From Bacteroidales bacterium (lineage in GTDB: Bacteria; Bacteroidota; Bacteroidia; Bacteroidales; UBA932), in assembly GCA_015060335.1 (NCBI GenBank), contig SUYR01000001.1, forward strand, positions 1 to 64,000: DNA of 64,000 bases, given 5' to 3'. Shown piece after piece: positions 25,885 to 35,583 of this stretch. The translations under genes were made by a program, and so were the position numbers. The notes below the pieces were generated by a model. That model saw only the letters and a list, made by a program, of their open reading frames with translations, made no database searches and was not told where the DNA came from. Position 1 is the stretch's first letter, and each line of letters opens with the position of its first letter.

Positions 25885-26268
25885 ATTGCCACGGCTTCTA
25901 CGAAGCCTCGCAATGACAGTGTGAGTGTACCTTCTTTGAAGCCTTGCAATGACAGCGTGGTGTTACTTCTACGAAGCCTTGCAATGTCATCCCCGACCTG
26001 ATCGGGGATCTCAGAAGGGCTGAATCAGGAGATTGCCGGTCAAGCCGGCAATGACAGCGTGGTGTTACTTCTACGAAGCCTTGCAATGTCATCCCCGACC
26101 TGATCGGGGATCTCAGAAGGGCTGAATCAGGAGATTGCCGGTCAAGCCGGCAATGACGAAAAGCGAAGCACAAACCGTCATTCTGAGGAGCGAAGCGCAA
26201 ACCGTCATTCTGAGGAACGAACTTTTTTCACTGTCATTCTGAGGAGCGAAGCGACGTGAGAATCTAAA
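25885..26268. repeat. Palindromic repeat block B with a 102-bp tandem duplication
   Basis: The 398-bp gap before the GH127 gene is filled with the same modules as block A. A 102-bp unit beginning GACAGCGTGGTGTTACTTCT occurs twice head to tail at 25951-26052 and 26053-26154. Further modules are ATTGCCACGGCTTCTACGAA at 25885 on, and three GTCATTCTGAGGAGCGAAGC-type copies near 26178, 26203 and 26233. I see no open frame with coding character here. Confidence 0.85.
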
Positions 26269-26278
26269 AACCATAAAC

Positions 26279-28291
26279 ATGAAAAGAATACTAATACTAC
26301 TGTTCAGTGCAATAGCCCTCTCAGCTTCAGCACAAGACTATATATTCAACCGCTATCCTCTTGCCGCGACCGACTTCGCTGAACTTCCGATTGGAGCAAT
26401 CAAGGCAGAAGGCTGGCTGCATGACCAGCTTGTGCGCCAGAAGGACGGTTTCACAGGCCATCTTGACGAGGTGTATCGTGAAGTAGTCGGTCCGGACAAT
26501 GCCTGGATCGGCGGTGAAGGTGACACCTGGGAACGTGGTCCATATTGGATAGACGGACTTGTCCCTCTTGCGTATCTGCTTGGTGATGAAGAGCTTATCG
26601 CCAAAGCTAACGTATGGGTAGAGGCGATGCTAACCACGGCGACAGAAGACGGATATTTCGGCAACAGGATTTCACGTCCTTATATCGAAGGTTTCCAGAG
26701 AGGAAAGGCGGAGGACTGGTGGCCTAAGATGGTGGCCCTGAAGATACTCAAGCAGTATTATATGGCTACAGGTGACCAGCGTGTCATCACCGTGCTTACC
26801 AACTATTTCAAGTACCAGCTTGCCAACCTTCCTGAAAAGCCGCTCGACTACTGGACTTTCTGGGGCGAGTGGAGAGGTGGCGACAACCTTGACATCGTAT
26901 ATTGGCTTTACAATATCACAGGAGACCAGTTCCTTCTCGAACTCGGCGACCTCATCCACAGTCAGACAACAAAATGGACTGCAATGTTCTGGGGAGAGAC
27001 AAATGAACTCCGCACACAGAACTCAATGCATACTGTAAACCTTGCACATGGTTTCAAGGAGCCTGTGATATGGTGGCAGAGGTCACATGATCCTAAGGAC
27101 CTTAACGCTCCTAAGCAGGCGCTCAAGACCATCAGACACACCTTCGGTCTTCCTACAGGACTCTGGGCAGGAGACGAGCAGGTACACTTCGGTGACCCTA
27201 CTCGCGGCTCCGAGCTTTGTACAGCGGTGGAGATGATGTATTCCCTTGAGGAGATGCTTCAGGCAACCGGTGACCTCCAGTGGGCGGACCACCTTGAGAG
27301 AATAGCTTACAATGCCCTTCCTACTCAGGCGACAGACGCATATGACGGACGTCAGTATTATCAGCAGACCAATCAGATCGCCGTATCCCGTGAGTGGAGG
27401 AATTTCGTTACCCAGCATGAGGACAACGACAATCTCTTCGGAGTGCTTAACGGCTACCCTTGCTGTACATGCAACATGCATCAGGGCTGGCCTAAGTTCA
27501 CTCAGAATCTCTGGTATGCAAGCAAGGACGGCGGTCTGGCGGCTTTCGTATATGCTCCTTCCACTGTCACAGCAAAGGTTGCAGAGGGTGTTGAGGTAAC
27601 GTTGAACCAGGATACATTCTATCCGTTCGACCAGACAGTGAAAGTCACAGTCGGATTCCCTTCAAAGAAGGTAAAGAACGCATATTTCCCTCTTTATTTC
27701 CGTATTCCTTCGTGGTGCTCGGAGGCAGAGGTGCTTGTAAACGGAGAAGTGGCGTATGAGGCTCCAAAGGCAGGCGAGACAGTACGCATCTGCCGTCGTT
27801 GGGCCAAGGGGGATGTTGTTACCCTTACCTTCCCTATGGAGGTTACTGTCAGCCATTGGTATGACGGAGCGACAGTAATCGAGCGCGGACCGCTTGTGTA
27901 TTCGCTCAAGATGAACGAGAAATGGGAAAAACATGAATTCGAGGCCTCATATGAGGGGAAATGGGGTGCATATTACTATACATGCGTTTCCGATACACCT
28001 TGGAACTATGGCTTCCGTCTCAAGGATATGACTCCGGAGAAGATGCCGGAGAATTTCAAGGTGGAGGTGCGCCAGGATGCAGGTGAATATCCGTGGAATC
28101 TGGAGAATGCACCGGTCAGCATCAAGGCAAAGGCTGTAGTGATCAAGCCTTGGAAGGAGTATAACGGATCCACAGGTCAGATAGCCTACTACCGTGAAGA
28201 CGGAGACGACACCGGCGAAGAAGTCTGGATCGAGCTCATTCCATACGGCTGTACCACCCTCAGAGTCACCGAGTTCCCTACACGTCTCTAA
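26279..28291 (+). CDS. GH127-family beta-L-arabinofuranosidase-like enzyme (DUF1680)
   Basis: The 670-aa product has a signal peptide cleaved near SASAQ, so it is periplasmic. It matches the DUF1680 / GH127 (and GH146) family: an (alpha/alpha)6 barrel (ERGPYWIDGLVPLAYLLGDE, DWWPKMVALKILKQYYMATGD, GEWRGGDNLDIVYWLY) and C-terminal beta domains. The zinc and catalytic set is visible: Glu312-x-Cys314 in GSELC and Cys395-Cys396 in YPCCTCN, matching the Glu-Cys-Cys-Cys site of HypBA1. It probably removes beta-L-arabinofuranosyl or a related furanose from side chains. It follows repeat block B and precedes a GH3 gene by about 60 bp. Confidence 0.85.
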   Translation: MKRILILLFSAIALSASAQDYIFNRYPLAATDFAELPIGAIKAEGWLHDQLVRQKDGFTGHLDEVYREVVGPDNAWIGGEGDTWERGPYWIDGLVPLAYLLGDEELIAKANVWVEAMLTTATEDGYFGNRISRPYIEGFQRGKAEDWWPKMVALKILKQYYMATGDQRVITVLTNYFKYQLANLPEKPLDYWTFWGEWRGGDNLDIVYWLYNITGDQFLLELGDLIHSQTTKWTAMFWGETNELRTQNSMHTVNLAHGFKEPVIWWQRSHDPKDLNAPKQALKTIRHTFGLPTGLWAGDEQVHFGDPTRGSELCTAVEMMYSLEEMLQATGDLQWADHLERIAYNALPTQATDAYDGRQYYQQTNQIAVSREWRNFVTQHEDNDNLFGVLNGYPCCTCNMHQGWPKFTQNLWYASKDGGLAAFVYAPSTVTAKVAEGVEVTLNQDTFYPFDQTVKVTVGFPSKKVKNAYFPLYFRIPSWCSEAEVLVNGEVAYEAPKAGETVRICRRWAKGDVVTLTFPMEVTVSHWYDGATVIERGPLVYSLKMNEKWEKHEFEASYEGKWGAYYYTCVSDTPWNYGFRLKDMTPEKMPENFKVEVRQDAGEYPWNLENAPVSIKAKAVVIKPWKEYNGSTGQIAYYREDGDDTGEEVWIELIPYGCTTLRVTEFPTRL

Positions 28292-28300
28292 ATTGCTCAC

Positions 28301-28334
28301 TGTCATGGTGAGGAACGAAGTGACGTGACCATCT
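28301..28334. repeat. Diverged single copy of the GTCAT..GAGGA(A/G)CGAAG repeat
   Basis: TGTCATGGTGAGGAACGAAG followed by TGACGTGACCATCT matches the end module of block B (26233-26265) with matching changes in both arms, which keeps the hairpin. It lies between GH127 and GH3 and covers the region just before the GH3 start. Confidence 0.7.
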
Positions 28335-28354
28335 GCAAACAAATATATTACTAT

Positions 28355-30592
28355 ATGAAGAAACTTATCGTTTTATCAGCAGCGGCCATCGCTATTGCAG
28401 CCTGCTGCAACCAGCCGAAATTTGACGGTCCGGTTTACCTCAACCCCAACGCTCCGGTTGAGGAGAGGGTAGAGGATGCGCTCTCCCGTATGACTATGGA
28501 AGAGAAGGTCGGCATGACTACAGCTCAGTCCAAGTTCAGTTCGCGCGGAGTCCCTCGTCTTGGTATTCCTGAAGTCTGGCATACAGACGGCCCTCACGGC
28601 ATTCGTCCTGAGGTGCTTTGGGATGACTGGGATCAGGCAGGATGGACAAATGACTCTTGTACAGCATTCCCAGCCCTGATCAACCTTGCTGCAACTTGGG
28701 ACAAGGAAATGTCACTGCTATACGGCCGCAGCATCGGAGAAGAGGCTCGTTACCGCAAGAAGGACATTCTTCTCGGCCCGGGTATCAACATCTGCCGTAC
28801 TCCGCTCAACGGACGTAACTTCGAGTATATGGGAGAGGATCCGTATCTCGCAGGAAAGATGGTAGTGCCTTATGTGAAGGGTGTTCAGGAAAACGGCGTG
28901 GCAGCCTGCGTAAAGCATTATGCGGTGAACAACCAGGAGTTCCAGAGGACACAGTCCAATTCCGTAGTTGACGACAGGACACTGTACGAGATATATCTTC
29001 CTGCATTCAAGGCAGCTGTGGTCGAGGGTGACGCATGGGCCATCATGGGTTCATATAACCTCTACAACGGTCAGTTCAATTGCCACAACAAGAGACTTCT
29101 CTGCGACATTCTCAAGGGAGAATGGGGCTTTGACGGAGTCGTTGTCAGCGACTGGGGCGGATGTCGTGTAAGCGAAGAGGCTGTCAAGTACGGTCTCGAC
29201 ATCGAGATGGGAACATGGACAAACGGTCTTCGCGGAGCAGCAAGTGACAGCTACAGGAACTACCACATGGCAGATCCATATATCAAGGGTCTCCGTGAGG
29301 GCAGATATACCACCGAGGAGCTCGACGACAAGGCTCGCCGTATCCTCCGTACCATTTTCCGCACAAGCATGCGTCCTGAGCCTAATTATGGCCGTTTCGT
29401 ATGCCCTGAGCACTATCAGGCAGCGCGTGAGATCTCTGCTGCCGGAGTTGTCCTTCTCAAGAATGAGGACAATGTACTGCCTCTGAATGTGCCGGAAGGC
29501 GGAAAGATAGTTCTTGTAGGAGAGAATGTCGTGAAGAAGATGGTAGTAGGTGGCGGAAGCTCAAACCTCAAGACAGCATATGAGGTCAACCCTCTCGAGG
29601 GTATCCGGAATGCTTTCGGAGACAAGGCCCAGATTGTTTGGGAACGTGGTTATGTGGGTGACATCGGACGTTCTTACAATCGCGTTGACACAGGTCAGGA
29701 CCTTACAGACAACCGTTCTCCGAAAGAACTCATTGCTTCTGCTGTTGAGGCTGCCAAGGATGCTGATTATGTGATATTCATCGGAGGACTCAACAAGAGT
29801 GCGCACCAGGACAACGAGAGTACAGACCGTTACGACACCTTCCTTCCATATGCACAGGAGGATGTGATCAATGCTCTTGCCGAGGTTGCGGACAAGTTCG
29901 TTGTAGTTAATATTTCCGGCTCTCCAGTATCAATGCCGTGGGCTGACAAGGCAGATGCCATCGTTCAGGGTTGGTATGGCGGTACAGAGTCAGGAAACGC
30001 TCTGGCTGACGTGCTTACAGGAAAGGTGAATCCTTCAGGACGTCTTCCGTTCTCGATTCCTTTCAAGTATGAGGACGGCCCTATCAAGACCGAGGCTCAG
30101 TATCCTGGCATAAAGGAGGAAGACGACCAGTATTGGCAGACTCATTATTCGGAAGGAGTATATGTAGGTTACAGATGGTACGATTCCAAGGATGTGCCTG
30201 TTCAGTGGCCTTTCGGACATGGTCTCAGCTACACCACATTCGAGTACAGCAATGCTAAGGCGTCAAAGCCTGTCATGAAGAAAGGCGGTACAATCAAGGT
30301 GTCTGTTGACGTTACCAATACAGGCGATGTTGACGGAGCGGAGATCGTCCAGCTCTACATCGCAGACCCTCAGGCTTCGATAGACCGTCCTGCAAAGGAA
30401 CTCAAAGGCTTCGAAAAAGTATATCTCAAGGCCGGCCAGACAGCTCAGGTTACATTTGAGATAGCAGAGGATGCTCTCAGCTGGTTCGATGCAGAAAAGC
30501 ACGCATGGGTAGCCGAGCCGGGCGAATTCCAGGCACTCTTCGCGGCATCTTCAAAGGATGTGAGGGCAATGGCCTCATTCGAGCTGAAATAA
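28355..30592 (+). CDS. GH3-family beta-glycosidase lipoprotein
   Basis: I chose the ATG at 28355 (745 aa) because it begins a lipoprotein signal (MKKLIVLSAAAIAIAAC); an ATG 30 bp upstream lies in the repeat element. Domains in order are the GH3 barrel (RMTMEEKVGM, TDGPHGIRPE, GINICRTPLNGRNFEYMGED, CVKHYAVNNQEF, nucleophile Asp in GVVVSDWGG), the alpha/beta sandwich domain (GVVLLKNEDNVLPL, WYGGTESGNALADVL, SGRLPFSIP), and a C-terminal Fn3-like domain (KVSVDVTNTGDVDGAEIVQLYI). Family members are beta-glucosidases, xylosidases or related exo-enzymes; the exact sugar is not clear. It ends the PUL transcript before a hairpin terminator. Confidence 0.9.
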   Translation: MKKLIVLSAAAIAIAACCNQPKFDGPVYLNPNAPVEERVEDALSRMTMEEKVGMTTAQSKFSSRGVPRLGIPEVWHTDGPHGIRPEVLWDDWDQAGWTNDSCTAFPALINLAATWDKEMSLLYGRSIGEEARYRKKDILLGPGINICRTPLNGRNFEYMGEDPYLAGKMVVPYVKGVQENGVAACVKHYAVNNQEFQRTQSNSVVDDRTLYEIYLPAFKAAVVEGDAWAIMGSYNLYNGQFNCHNKRLLCDILKGEWGFDGVVVSDWGGCRVSEEAVKYGLDIEMGTWTNGLRGAASDSYRNYHMADPYIKGLREGRYTTEELDDKARRILRTIFRTSMRPEPNYGRFVCPEHYQAAREISAAGVVLLKNEDNVLPLNVPEGGKIVLVGENVVKKMVVGGGSSNLKTAYEVNPLEGIRNAFGDKAQIVWERGYVGDIGRSYNRVDTGQDLTDNRSPKELIASAVEAAKDADYVIFIGGLNKSAHQDNESTDRYDTFLPYAQEDVINALAEVADKFVVVNISGSPVSMPWADKADAIVQGWYGGTESGNALADVLTGKVNPSGRLPFSIPFKYEDGPIKTEAQYPGIKEEDDQYWQTHYSEGVYVGYRWYDSKDVPVQWPFGHGLSYTTFEYSNAKASKPVMKKGGTIKVSVDVTNTGDVDGAEIVQLYIADPQASIDRPAKELKGFEKVYLKAGQTAQVTFEIAEDALSWFDAEKHAWVAEPGEFQALFAASSKDVRAMASFELK

Positions 30593-30630
30593 TCCTGCCG
30601 CCTAAGGCGCTGATTCTCAGCCGATTGCTG

Positions 30631-30665
30631 AAACGCGATTCCCCTGCGCAGGGGAATCGCGTTTT
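30631..30665 (+). terminator. Hairpin terminator ending the first glycan locus
   Basis: AAACGCGATTCCCC (30631-30644) pairs perfectly with GGGGAATCGCGTTT (30651-30664) around a TGCGCA loop, with a short T run. The core is the same as in the hairpin at 3003-3048. The rest of the 218-bp gap shows only a weak promoter-like TAATTTG at 30773-30779 before the next gene. Confidence 0.75.
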
Positions 30666-30810
30666 CGTAAGGCGTTGAGGGATAGTGGGTTAGGTGGCAG
30701 GCAAAGATGGCTCCCAGATGGCTGCATCCCCAAAAAATCGGCGAAATGTTAGGCAGATTGCGTGTTTTTGCGTAATTTGCGGGTCAAACTACTGTAAATA
30801 GCAGAACTTT

Positions 30811-31656
30811 ATGAAGAAGTTGTTTTTATTCGCATTGACATTGGCGCTCGTTGCTCCTATGTCTTTTTCAAAAGCTAAGGGTGAGCCGAAGGAGCTTAAG
30901 GTGATGTCGTACAACATCAGGCTTGGCGTAGCAAATGACGGCACGAATTCATGGCAGTTCAGGGCTCCGGCAACGCCTGCGATGCTTGAAGCTCAGAAAC
31001 CGGATGTGTTCGGCGTGCAGGAAGCTCATGATTTCCAGATAGCATTTATGGAGGAATTCTGCCGCAACTATAAGAGCGTAGGAGTGGGACGTGAGAATGG
31101 AAAGAAGGAAGGCGAGCATATGTCCATATTCTGGAACAAGAAGACAGTCAGCCTTCTGAAATGGGGCACATTCTGGCTTTCGGAGACCCCTGAAGATCCG
31201 TCTATGGGCTGGGATGCGGCCTGCAAAAGAACTGCCACATGGGCACTGATGAAGGACAAGAAGACGGGACGTAAGTTCTATTTTGTCAATACCCATCTCG
31301 ACCATGTCGGCAAGCAGGCTCAGAAGAATGGTCTGAAACTCATAGTAGACAGAATTGCAACCATTAATCCTCAGGGTTATCCGATGGTACTGACCGGCGA
31401 CTTCAACATCAGGCCGGACAATCCCGCTCTGGCAGATCTCGACAAGATTATGCAGTCGGCCAGAAAGATTGCACCTAAGACGGACAACAGAAACACCTTC
31501 AACGGATGGTCTGTAAAGAAGACAGCAGAGGTAATAGATTATATTTATGTGTCAGGATTCTCAGCATGTAAAGAATATAGGACAGTGACTGAGAAGTATC
31601 TTGAAAGACCTTTCGTCTCAGACCACTATCCGATATTTGCAAGGCTTGTATTCTAA
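30811..31656 (+). CDS. Secreted endonuclease/exonuclease/phosphatase (EEP) family hydrolase
   Basis: The 281-aa product has a signal peptide (MKKLFLFALTLALVAPMSFS) and a complete EEP fold: LKVMSYNIRLG, VFGVQEAHDFQ (metal-binding Glu), NTHLDHVGKQA, LTGDFNIRPDNP (Asp/Asn pair) and the terminal SDHYPIFA (Asp-His pair). Family members cleave phosphodiesters in nucleic acids, sphingomyelin or inositol phosphates; secreted Bacteroidales copies near glycan genes are often of unknown substrate. It ends 3 bp before the convergent dnaE stop with no terminator between. It stands outside the PUL because a terminator precedes it. Confidence 0.85.
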   Translation: MKKLFLFALTLALVAPMSFSKAKGEPKELKVMSYNIRLGVANDGTNSWQFRAPATPAMLEAQKPDVFGVQEAHDFQIAFMEEFCRNYKSVGVGRENGKKEGEHMSIFWNKKTVSLLKWGTFWLSETPEDPSMGWDAACKRTATWALMKDKKTGRKFYFVNTHLDHVGKQAQKNGLKLIVDRIATINPQGYPMVLTGDFNIRPDNPALADLDKIMQSARKIAPKTDNRNTFNGWSVKKTAEVIDYIYVSGFSACKEYRTVTEKYLERPFVSDHYPIFARLVF

Positions 31657-31659
31657 GTG

Positions 31660-34600
31660 CTATTTCTTGATTACATTATATCTGATTCCGAGTGCCTGAA
31701 GCTCCTCTATGAGAGATGAGGTGACTGCCACACGGAACTTGCGGGACAGGAACTCGATATTCCAGCCCTTTTCAGGATCATAGAGGAACATTGTCAGCGG
31801 AACGTTGCCTTTGTTCCTCTTTATCATTTTCACCAGCTTCTCTCGGAATTCAGGGGACAGCATCGGAGTGGATATACTGATTGCAAAGCCCTTGAGATAT
31901 GACTCGGTTACATTGCCCAGAAGCATTATCTTCTTGACCTTGAATCCATATGGTGATGTCTTTCCCTGTGCTCTGTCTTCCGGTTTGATATAGTATTTCT
32001 CATCAATTTCAGCCTCAATGAATATTGCATTGTTCACCTGCATGTAGCTCATATAGGCTTCGTGGTCCTTACCGAAGAATGCAAGTTCATAGCTTCCGCT
32101 GTAGTCTTCGATCACTGTCTTGGACCACGGTTTTCCGCTCTTGCCGGTAAGTGTCTGGGTAGATGTGATGAATCCGGCTACGGTCACTTTCTGCTTTGTC
32201 TTGTTCTCTTCACATTCGGCGACAAGGGCATCTATTTCCGTGAGCTGTCTGGAAGCGAAATTCGTCATCTCGAACTCATACTGGTCCAGAGGATGTGAGG
32301 AAAGATACATTCCCACAAGTTCTTTCTCCATATGGAGCTTTTCGAGAATATCCTCCTCGCCTGTCATCGGCGGAATCTCAGGCCTTTCCGGCTTCATTTC
32401 CTCTACCTCGCCGAACAGAGATATAGCACTGTCAAGGGCATCCTTCTTATATAGTTCTCCATATCGGATCAGTGCATCTATGAATGTGTCTCCACCCTTG
32501 CAAGGTGTCAGGAACTGCTTTCTGCTGATGCCGAAACTGTCGAATGCTCCGGAATGCAGCAACGACTCGAATGCCTTGCGGTTCACTGTGCCCGACATTC
32601 TCTCCATGAAATCGTATATGTCTGCAAATGGTCCGTTTTCTTCCCTGTCTGCGAGAATCGCCCGTACAATATTGTCTCCGAAACCTTTGATGCCTCCCAG
32701 ACCGAATCGGATCTCTCCATTCTTGTTTACTGTAAATCGGGACTCGGACTCATTGATATCAGGATTAAGTACCTTGATACCGTTTTTCTTGCAGTCATCC
32801 ATGATTTTCTTTATCTCTTCCATGTTGGAGAGATTCTTGGTCAGGTTGGCCGCCTGGAACTCGGCAGGGTAGTGCGCCTTGAGCCATCCGGTCTGGTAGC
32901 TTACCCAGGCATAGCAGGTAGCATGGGACTTGTTGAAGGCATAGGATGCGAATTTCACCCAGTCCTTCCATATCTTTTCAAGAGTCTCCTGCGGATGACC
33001 GTTCTTTATTCCGCCGTTGATGAATTTGTCCTTGAGCGAGTTCAGAAGGTCGATGATCTTCTTACCCATTGCCTTACGCAGTGTATCAGCCTCGCCTCGA
33101 GTGAAGTCTGCAAGCTTACGGGACAGAAGCATCACCTGCTCCTGATAGACGGTGATTCCATATGTATCCTGAAGAATGTCCTCCATAACCGGCAGGTCGT
33201 ATTCTATAGGCTTTCTGCCCTGTTTTCGGTCCACAAAGTCCGGTATATAGTCCATCGGGCCCGGACGGTACAGGGCATTCATGGCAATCAGGTCCTCGAA
33301 ACGGGTAGGCTGCAGCTTTATGAGCCATTCCTTCATGCCCGGAGATTCAAACTGGAACACACTCGTAGTATCTCCACGTCCATAAAGTGCATATGTTTCG
33401 GCATCATCAATAGGAATCTTCTCTATATCGAATTCGATGCCATGGCGTTTCTTGATATTTGCCTGACATTCCTTTATGATGGAAAGGGTCCTCAGGCCGA
33501 GAAAGTCCATCTTGAGCATTCCTACCTCTTCTATATAGTGTCCGTCGTACTGCGACACCCATACCTCTTCGCCTGTTAGCTTGTCATTTGCAATACAGAT
33601 AGGAATATATTCAGTCAGGTTGCCTCGTCCGATGATCATCGCGCATGCATGTACACCTGTCTGACGGATGCATCCTTCCAGCTTGCCTGCATAGTTTAGC
33701 ACATCCTTGATTTCCTCGGTGCCGTTTGCAAGTTCCTCCTTGAGTTCAGGAATCAGCTTGTAGCAGTTCTTCAGCTTCGGCTTGTAGGATACTTCCTTCT
33801 TGTATTTCTTGAACTGTTTCTCTACAGTTATCTTTGCACCCGGATTGTCAGGATCGTCGATTTCGACCTTCTTGGTAATGACTTTCTGTCCCTCTTCAAG
33901 TGCTTCTCCCTCGTTATATGGCTCTTCGGCATCCTCTATCTGCACAATAGGCTTGTCCGGAATCATCTTGGTAAGCCTGTTGGATTCGGGAATAGGAATG
34001 TTGCTGACACGGGCTACATCCTTGATGGCACTCTTCGCCGCCATTGTTCCATAGGTGATCACGTGAGATATATGGTCCTTTCCGTATTTCTCTTCGATAT
34101 ACTGGAACACGCGGTATCTGCCGTCATCATCGAAGTCGATATCGACATCCGGCATATTGATTCGGTCCGGATTGAGGAATCGCTCGAAAAGCAGGTCATA
34201 TTTTATAGGGTCTATATTGGTGATCTTCAGACAGTAAGCCACTGCAGATCCTGCTGCGGATCCACGCCCCGGACCTACGGAAATTCCTTCGCTGCGGGCT
34301 GCTGAGATGAAGTCCTGCACGATGAGGAAGTAGTCCGGGAAACCCATCTTGCAGATGGTCTTGAGCTCGAACTCGATTCGCTCGGCCTGCTCATCATTGA
34401 GCGTATCGCCATATCTTTCCTGAGCTCCCTTATATGTCAGATGACAGAGGAAGGCCACGGAATTGCAGAATTCCTCGCCACGCTCATTGCCGCTCTTGTC
34501 GCAGCGGCCTTCATCGATAATGTGCTTGTATCTCTCAAGGTATGTATCGATGTCTGCCAGAAACGCCTCAGGAAGGTCGAATTTCGGCAGGATAGGATCC

Positions 34601-35463
34601 TTGTCTATTTTGAATGAGGTGATTTTTTCTGCCACTTCAAGAGTGTTGGAAATCACTTCGGGATGCTTGTAGAACATGTCAAGCATCTCATCTTCACTCT
34701 TGAGGTACTCCTGCTGGGTATATCTCATTCGGTCAGTGTCCGTAAGATATGCATTGGTAGTAAGACAGATCAGACGGTCATGTGCAGGGCCGTCTTCCTT
34801 GCGCGTGAAATGGACGTCGTTTGTGGCCACGACCTTTGTGCCTGTCTTTGCCGCCAGCTCAAATATACCTTCGTTTGCAATCATCTGCCTTTCATACACT
34901 TCCTGCGACATGCCCGGAATCTCCGTCTTATGCTGCTGCACTTCGAGGTAAAAGTCCTCTCCAAACACCCTCTTGTGCCACATTATCGCCTCTTCTGCCC
35001 CTTTCATGTCTCCGGCAACGATGGCCCTCGGAATCTCTCCGGCGATACAGGCAGAACAGCACACCAGATCCTGCGAATATTTCTCGATAATCTCGTGGCA
35101 AACGCGCGGCTTCTCATAATATTTTCCCTCGATATGTCCGGTAGAGACAATCTTCATGAGATTTTTGTAGCCGTTATAGTTCTTTGCCAGAAGAATCAGG
35201 TGAAAATACGCCCTGTGATCCTTGTCCTTGAGCTTATGGTCATAGTGCTTGGTCACATATACCTCGCATCCGATGATCGGCTTGATCTCCGGATATTTCT
35301 TTGCGACCTTCAGGAACTCCTTCACACCATACATGTTTCCGTGGTCGGTTATGGCGAGTGCCGGCATTTCAAGCTCTTTTGCACGCTCGAAAAGACTGGA
35401 AATCGAGGCCTGACCGTCAAGAATGGAATACTGGGTATGGACATGAAGATGGACGAATGACAT
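31660..35463 (-). CDS. dnaE: DNA polymerase III subunit alpha
   Basis: This is the replicative polymerase catalytic subunit. I chose the start at 35463 (1267 aa), giving MSFVHLHVHTQYSILDGQAS, because the longer frame would begin upstream of the promoter spacing. Order: PHP domain (HVHTQYS, LAITDHGNMYGV), polymerase palm (GPGRGSAAGSAVAYCL and MPDVDIDFDDDGR with catalytic Asp residues), finger domain (GCIRQTGVHACAMIIG; MNALYRPGPM), helix-hairpin-helix part (FGLGGIKGFGDNIV) and an OB-fold (KQKVTVAGFITSTQTL). The size is normal for Bacteroidetes DnaE. It is a housekeeping gene and lies convergent to the EEP gene. It has its own promoter directly upstream, overlapping the rubredoxin terminator. 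Confidence 0.97.
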   Translation of the reverse strand: MSFVHLHVHTQYSILDGQASISSLFERAKELEMPALAITDHGNMYGVKEFLKVAKKYPEIKPIIGCEVYVTKHYDHKLKDKDHRAYFHLILLAKNYNGYKNLMKIVSTGHIEGKYYEKPRVCHEIIEKYSQDLVCCSACIAGEIPRAIVAGDMKGAEEAIMWHKRVFGEDFYLEVQQHKTEIPGMSQEVYERQMIANEGIFELAAKTGTKVVATNDVHFTRKEDGPAHDRLICLTTNAYLTDTDRMRYTQQEYLKSEDEMLDMFYKHPEVISNTLEVAEKITSFKIDKDPILPKFDLPEAFLADIDTYLERYKHIIDEGRCDKSGNERGEEFCNSVAFLCHLTYKGAQERYGDTLNDEQAERIEFELKTICKMGFPDYFLIVQDFISAARSEGISVGPGRGSAAGSAVAYCLKITNIDPIKYDLLFERFLNPDRINMPDVDIDFDDDGRYRVFQYIEEKYGKDHISHVITYGTMAAKSAIKDVARVSNIPIPESNRLTKMIPDKPIVQIEDAEEPYNEGEALEEGQKVITKKVEIDDPDNPGAKITVEKQFKKYKKEVSYKPKLKNCYKLIPELKEELANGTEEIKDVLNYAGKLEGCIRQTGVHACAMIIGRGNLTEYIPICIANDKLTGEEVWVSQYDGHYIEEVGMLKMDFLGLRTLSIIKECQANIKKRHGIEFDIEKIPIDDAETYALYGRGDTTSVFQFESPGMKEWLIKLQPTRFEDLIAMNALYRPGPMDYIPDFVDRKQGRKPIEYDLPVMEDILQDTYGITVYQEQVMLLSRKLADFTRGEADTLRKAMGKKIIDLLNSLKDKFINGGIKNGHPQETLEKIWKDWVKFASYAFNKSHATCYAWVSYQTGWLKAHYPAEFQAANLTKNLSNMEEIKKIMDDCKKNGIKVLNPDINESESRFTVNKNGEIRFGLGGIKGFGDNIVRAILADREENGPFADIYDFMERMSGTVNRKAFESLLHSGAFDSFGISRKQFLTPCKGGDTFIDALIRYGELYKKDALDSAISLFGEVEEMKPERPEIPPMTGEEDILEKLHMEKELVGMYLSSHPLDQYEFEMTNFASRQLTEIDALVAECEENKTKQKVTVAGFITSTQTLTGKSGKPWSKTVIEDYSGSYELAFFGKDHEAYMSYMQVNNAIFIEAEIDEKYYIKPEDRAQGKTSPYGFKVKKIMLLGNVTESYLKGFAISISTPMLSPEFREKLVKMIKRNKGNVPLTMFLYDPEKGWNIEFLSRKFRVAVTSSLIEELQALGIRYNVIKK

Positions 35464-35484
35464 AACTCTTGGTTTTAAGGGAAA

Positions 35485-35516
35485 CAAAGATATATAATCT
35501 TCCGCACGCTATCAAA
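35485..35516 (-). promoter_or_regulatory. dnaE promoter
   Basis: On the minus strand TATCTTTG (35485-35492) and TTTG (35513-35516) have 20-bp spacing, a near-perfect Bacteroidetes -7/-33 pair. The leader to the dnaE ATG is only about 15-20 nt. Confidence 0.75.
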
Positions 35517-35561
35517 AATAAAATTCCCTCCGGAGCCAAGTTATTGACATCCAGAGGGAAA
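35513..35561 (-). terminator. Terminator of the rubredoxin gene
   Basis: On the minus strand TTCCCTCTGGA pairs with TCCGGAGGGAA (arms at 35550-35560 and 35524-35534, one G-U pair), followed by TTTTATTTTTG. The T run overlaps the -33 element of dnaE. Confidence 0.65.
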
Positions 35562-35583
35562 AGTTATCAACAGCCGTGGCTGC

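Noticed and set aside
25898..26200. 100-codon minus-strand frame in repeat block B
   Set aside because: It is a translation of the tandem repeat (repeated RLDRQSPDSALLRSPIRSG), without start signals or homology.
24363..26268. CRISPR-like repeated units
   Set aside because: The modules are palindromic, differ in order and spacing, and the spacers are not unique or of equal length; one tandem pair is a simple duplication. No cas genes are near.
30593..30810. Small RNA gene in the gap before the EEP gene
   Set aside because: Only the terminator hairpin and a weak promoter-like element are visible; there is no second hairpin with a T run to bound a transcript.
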